DNA from: Flavobacterium sp. MFBS3-15
Lineage (GTDB): Bacteria; Bacteroidota; Bacteroidia; Flavobacteriales; Flavobacteriaceae
Assembly (NCBI RefSeq): GCF_026107645.2
Contig: NZ_JAPCHV010000003.1
Location: forward strand, 62,001 to 126,000
Direction: 5' to 3'
DNA: 64,000 nt
Below are positions 61,412 to 64,000 of the stretch, piece after piece; position 1 is the first letter of the stretch; the number at the start of each line of letters is the position of its first letter. Position numbers and translations under genes: made by a program. The notes below the pieces were generated by a model, which made no database searches, was not told the origin of the DNA, and was given only the letters and a program-made list of their open reading frames with translations.

Positions 61412-63706
61412 ATGAAATTACGATTGCTCATTACAGCATTATTGCTTTCGGCCATCGGCTACAGCCAAAAAACCACTAAGAAAAATTACCAGTACATCAA
61501 CCCGCTTATCGGGACGCAGCGCATGGGGCATACCTTTCCCGGTGCCACGGTACCATTCGGCTCGGTGCAGCTTAGCCCGGATACCGACAGCATTGCCTAC
61601 GAACTCAACAAAAAGTACAACGGCAAGGTGTATGAATATTGCGCCGGTTACCAGTATGCCGACAAGACCATCTGCGGGTTCAGCCATACGCATTTCAGCG
61701 GGACGGGGCATTCCGATCTGGGGGATTTCCTGATCATGCCGACCACGGGCAAACTACAGTTAAACCCCGGGACTGCCGATAATCCGGCTTCAGGCTACCG
61801 CTCGGCCTATTCGCATGCCAATGAAACGGCCTCAGCCAATTATTACAAGGTAAAGCTCGATGACCATAACATTACTGCCGAACTCACGACCAGCCAGCGG
61901 GTGGGCTTCCATCGCTATACGTTTCCAAAATCGGCGGATGCACATATTATACTGGACCTCATGGCCGGTATTTATAACCACAAAGACAAGAATGTATGGA
62001 CGTTTGTGCGTGTAGAGAACGATACGCTGGTAACGGGCTACCGCCAAACGCAGGGTTGGGCACGCACACGCACGGTATATTTTGCCATGGCCTTCTCAAA
62101 GCCCATAAAGCAGTATGGCGCAGCGAAGTATGACGAGAACAACATATACAACGGCTTTTGGCGGAAGTTCGACCAAACCAGAATCTTTCCCGAAGCGGCC
62201 GGCCACAACATAAAAATGCATTTTGATTTTGAAACTGCTGAAAATGAGAAGGTAAAGGTAAAATTTGCTCTTTCGCCGGTAAGCACGGCCAATGCCCTGG
62301 CCAACATGCAGGCGGAGGTGCCGCACTGGGATTTTGACCGCACCCGCAAGGAAGGAGAACAGCTTTGGGAAAAAGAGCTCAACAAGATACAGGTGGAAAC
62401 CCTGACAGAAGACGATAGGGTGAATTTCTACACTGCCATGTACCACGCCTTCATCAACCCGACGGTGTATATGGATAATAATGGCGAATACAAAGGCCTT
62501 GACCAGAATGTGCACGTAGCGGAGGGCCTTACCAATTACACCACTTTTTCGCTTTGGGATACCTACAGGGCGCTGCACCCCTTGTTCAACCTTGTACAAA
62601 CCGAACGCAATAACCACATGATGCAGTCGATGCTGGCACATTATGACCAGAGCGTGCACCATGCCCTGCCGGTATGGTCGCACTATGCCAACGAGAACTG
62701 GTGCATGATAGGCTATCATTCGGTGTCATTGTTGGCGGACGGCATCGTCAAGGGCAACCTGGCGTATGATCATGATAAGGCGCTGGAAGCCTGCATCAGC
62801 TCGGCGAACCTGAAGTATTATGACGGGATCGAGTACTACCAAAAGCTCGGCTATGTGCCGGAAGACAAGAATGGCTCATCGGTTTCCAAAACGCTGGAAT
62901 ATGCCTATGACGACTGGTGCATAGCGCAGATCGCGAAGAGGCTGGGCAAGGATGAGGTTTACAAAGAATATATGAAGCGTTCAGAGAATTATAAGAACGT
63001 ATTCGACAAAGGCACCGGCTTTATGCGCCCAAGGCTTTCAGACGGGACTTTCAAGAAAGAATTCGACCCGCTTGATACGCATGGGCAGGGCTTTATAGAA
63101 GGAAATGCGTGGAACTACAGCCTGTATGTGCCGCACAATCCCGATGCATTAGTGGCCATGAACGGCGGGAAAGAGCAGTTTGCGCAACATCTCGATTCGC
63201 TGTTTACCATGACCCTGCCCGATAAGTATTTTGAGCATACGGAGGACATTACACGCGACGGTATCATAGGCAATTACGTGCACGGCAACGAGCCTTCGCA
63301 CCACGTGGCCTACCTGTACAACTGGACGGGTAAGCCTTGGAAAACCCAGGAAAGAATCCGCATGATACTTAATGCGATGTACAAGCCGAAGCCCGACGGG
63401 CTGGGCGGTAACGACGATTGCGGCCAGATGAGTGCCTGGTATATCTTTTCTGCATTGGGCTTTTATCCTGTGGCTCCGGGGAGCGACGAATATGCCCTTG
63501 GCAGCCCTTTGGTAAAGACCGCCATACTCAACCTTGAGAATGGGCGGACGTTTGCCATAACTGCCAAAAACCAAAGCGCTAAGAATGTATATGTGCAGAA
63601 AATGGAACTCAACGGGAAGCCTTTTACGGGTTCAACCCTGAAGCACGGCGATATAACAAATGGCGGAACGCTGGTTTTCTATATGGGGAGCAAGCCTGTA
63701 AAATAG
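61412..63706 (+). CDS. GH92 family alpha-1,2-mannosidase
   Basis: From ATG 61412 this is a 764-residue secreted glycoside hydrolase that removes alpha-mannose residues, dependent on calcium. The signal peptide is MKLRLLITALLLSAIGYSQ. GH92 landmarks: YINPLIGTQRMGHTFPGATV and PFGSVQLSPDT in the N-terminal domain, then CGFSHTHFSGTGHSDLGDF, and near the end GGNDDCGQMSAWYIFSALGF and YPVAPGSDEYALGSPLV. An ATG at 61364 would bury the signal peptide, so it is not used. GH92 enzymes act on mannans or N-glycans and are common in Bacteroidota. Monocistronic. Confidence 0.95.
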   Translation: MKLRLLITALLLSAIGYSQKTTKKNYQYINPLIGTQRMGHTFPGATVPFGSVQLSPDTDSIAYELNKKYNGKVYEYCAGYQYADKTICGFSHTHFSGTGHSDLGDFLIMPTTGKLQLNPGTADNPASGYRSAYSHANETASANYYKVKLDDHNITAELTTSQRVGFHRYTFPKSADAHIILDLMAGIYNHKDKNVWTFVRVENDTLVTGYRQTQGWARTRTVYFAMAFSKPIKQYGAAKYDENNIYNGFWRKFDQTRIFPEAAGHNIKMHFDFETAENEKVKVKFALSPVSTANALANMQAEVPHWDFDRTRKEGEQLWEKELNKIQVETLTEDDRVNFYTAMYHAFINPTVYMDNNGEYKGLDQNVHVAEGLTNYTTFSLWDTYRALHPLFNLVQTERNNHMMQSMLAHYDQSVHHALPVWSHYANENWCMIGYHSVSLLADGIVKGNLAYDHDKALEACISSANLKYYDGIEYYQKLGYVPEDKNGSSVSKTLEYAYDDWCIAQIAKRLGKDEVYKEYMKRSENYKNVFDKGTGFMRPRLSDGTFKKEFDPLDTHGQGFIEGNAWNYSLYVPHNPDALVAMNGGKEQFAQHLDSLFTMTLPDKYFEHTEDITRDGIIGNYVHGNEPSHHVAYLYNWTGKPWKTQERIRMILNAMYKPKPDGLGGNDDCGQMSAWYIFSALGFYPVAPGSDEYALGSPLVKTAILNLENGRTFAITAKNQSAKNVYVQKMELNGKPFTGSTLKHGDITNGGTLVFYMGSKPVK

Positions 63707-63748
63707 ATTATTAGATTTAGCGGTTCACCTATATCTATAAAAACAAAA

Positions 63749-63768
63749 AAGCCCCCTCGCGGGGGCCT
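63749..63768 (-). terminator. Terminator of the right-edge gene
   Basis: The stem gccccc / gggggc with loop tcgc is followed on the minus strand by TTTTTTGTTTTT, so it terminates the minus-strand gene at the window edge. It also lies beyond the GH92 gene and may serve both. Confidence 0.8.
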
Positions 63769-63798
63769 CAGGAAGGTTTGATTGGTTAATCTTTCCTG

Positions 63799-64000
63799 TT
63801 ATTCCTTAACTTTTGCCGAGCTCTTGATGATCTCGTAAACTTTCTTGGCCGCTTCTTCGGTATATACTTTCTCCGACATGGTCATAGAGCCGCTGTCTGA
63901 AAGGCTGAAGAATGCCTTGCCTTCGGTTTCAAGCGCATAGAAGAAGTGCGATTCCGGATTGTATGTTGCACCGTTTGCCTCAGGCTTCATGGTGTATGTA
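63799..64000 (-). CDS. C-terminal end of a small protein, cut by the window edge
   Basis: The visible part ends DSGSMTMSEKVYTEEAAKKV then YEIIKSSAKVKE. The frame stays open to the window edge (residues T-Y-T precede MKPEANG), so the Met at 63990 is probably internal. The pattern of a short hairpin (FFYALETEGKAFFSLSDSG) and a C-terminal helix recalls small DUF1508-like proteins. Insufficient sequence to be sure. Confidence 0.45.
   Translation of the reverse strand, partial: TYTMKPEANGATYNPESHFFYALETEGKAFFSLSDSGSMTMSEKVYTEEAAKKVYEIIKSSAKVKE

Overview
The window comes from a member of the Bacteroidota, almost certainly a Flavobacterium-like Flavobacteriaceae. The signs are the mutY-ssb-gldE-gldD gliding-motility cluster, GLPGLI and DUF3078 proteins, a DUF4301 protein, a TPP riboswitch in front of a TonB-dependent receptor, promoter motifs of the TAnnTTTG type, almost no Shine-Dalgarno sequences, and several families of short palindromic intergenic repeats.

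Layout. 1-7 kb (mostly minus): the start of pbpC (cut by the window edge), an antitoxin beside a frameshifted ParE/RelE-type toxin, and a giant alpha-2-macroglobulin lipoprotein with an intact thioester motif. 7-13.5 kb: tadA, two small envelope genes, dxs, a DUF3078 protein and dgt, separated by repeat-rich spacers. 13.9-19.3 kb (minus): a TonB-dependent receptor overlapping a GLPGLI gene, two paralogous small cysteine-containing secreted proteins, and an MFS transporter.

19.5-47.3 kb is a 28-kb accessory island between core genes. Its left half (about 20 genes) is entirely on the plus strand and its right half (about 14 genes) entirely on the minus strand. The halves converge on one hairpin at about 32.58 kb. 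Many products resemble families common in immunity arrays (SUFU-like, DUF1963/YwqG-like, SUKH/SMI1-like, ankyrin, Sel1, WGR, a beta-flower repeat protein, DUF6438, DUF4259-like), alongside small acidic proteins I do not recognise. No toxin gene is visible. The right half also carries a LytTR response regulator and two LytS-type TPR histidine kinases, tightly linked to ankyrin and WGR genes. The best reading, an inference, is a poly-immunity island of the kind described for bacterial polymorphic-toxin systems.

47.3-64 kb returns to core genes: rng, a conserved tiny basic protein that is frameshifted here, hup, mutY (carrying an in-frame repeat insertion), ssb, gldE, gldD, ahcY, a phosphopantetheinyl transferase, a PnuC-type transporter, a DUF4301 protein with a long N-terminal extension, arfB, a TPP-riboswitch-controlled TonB receptor, a GH92 alpha-mannosidase, and a small gene cut by the right edge. 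No tRNA, rRNA, CRISPR array, IS element or prophage gene was recognised.
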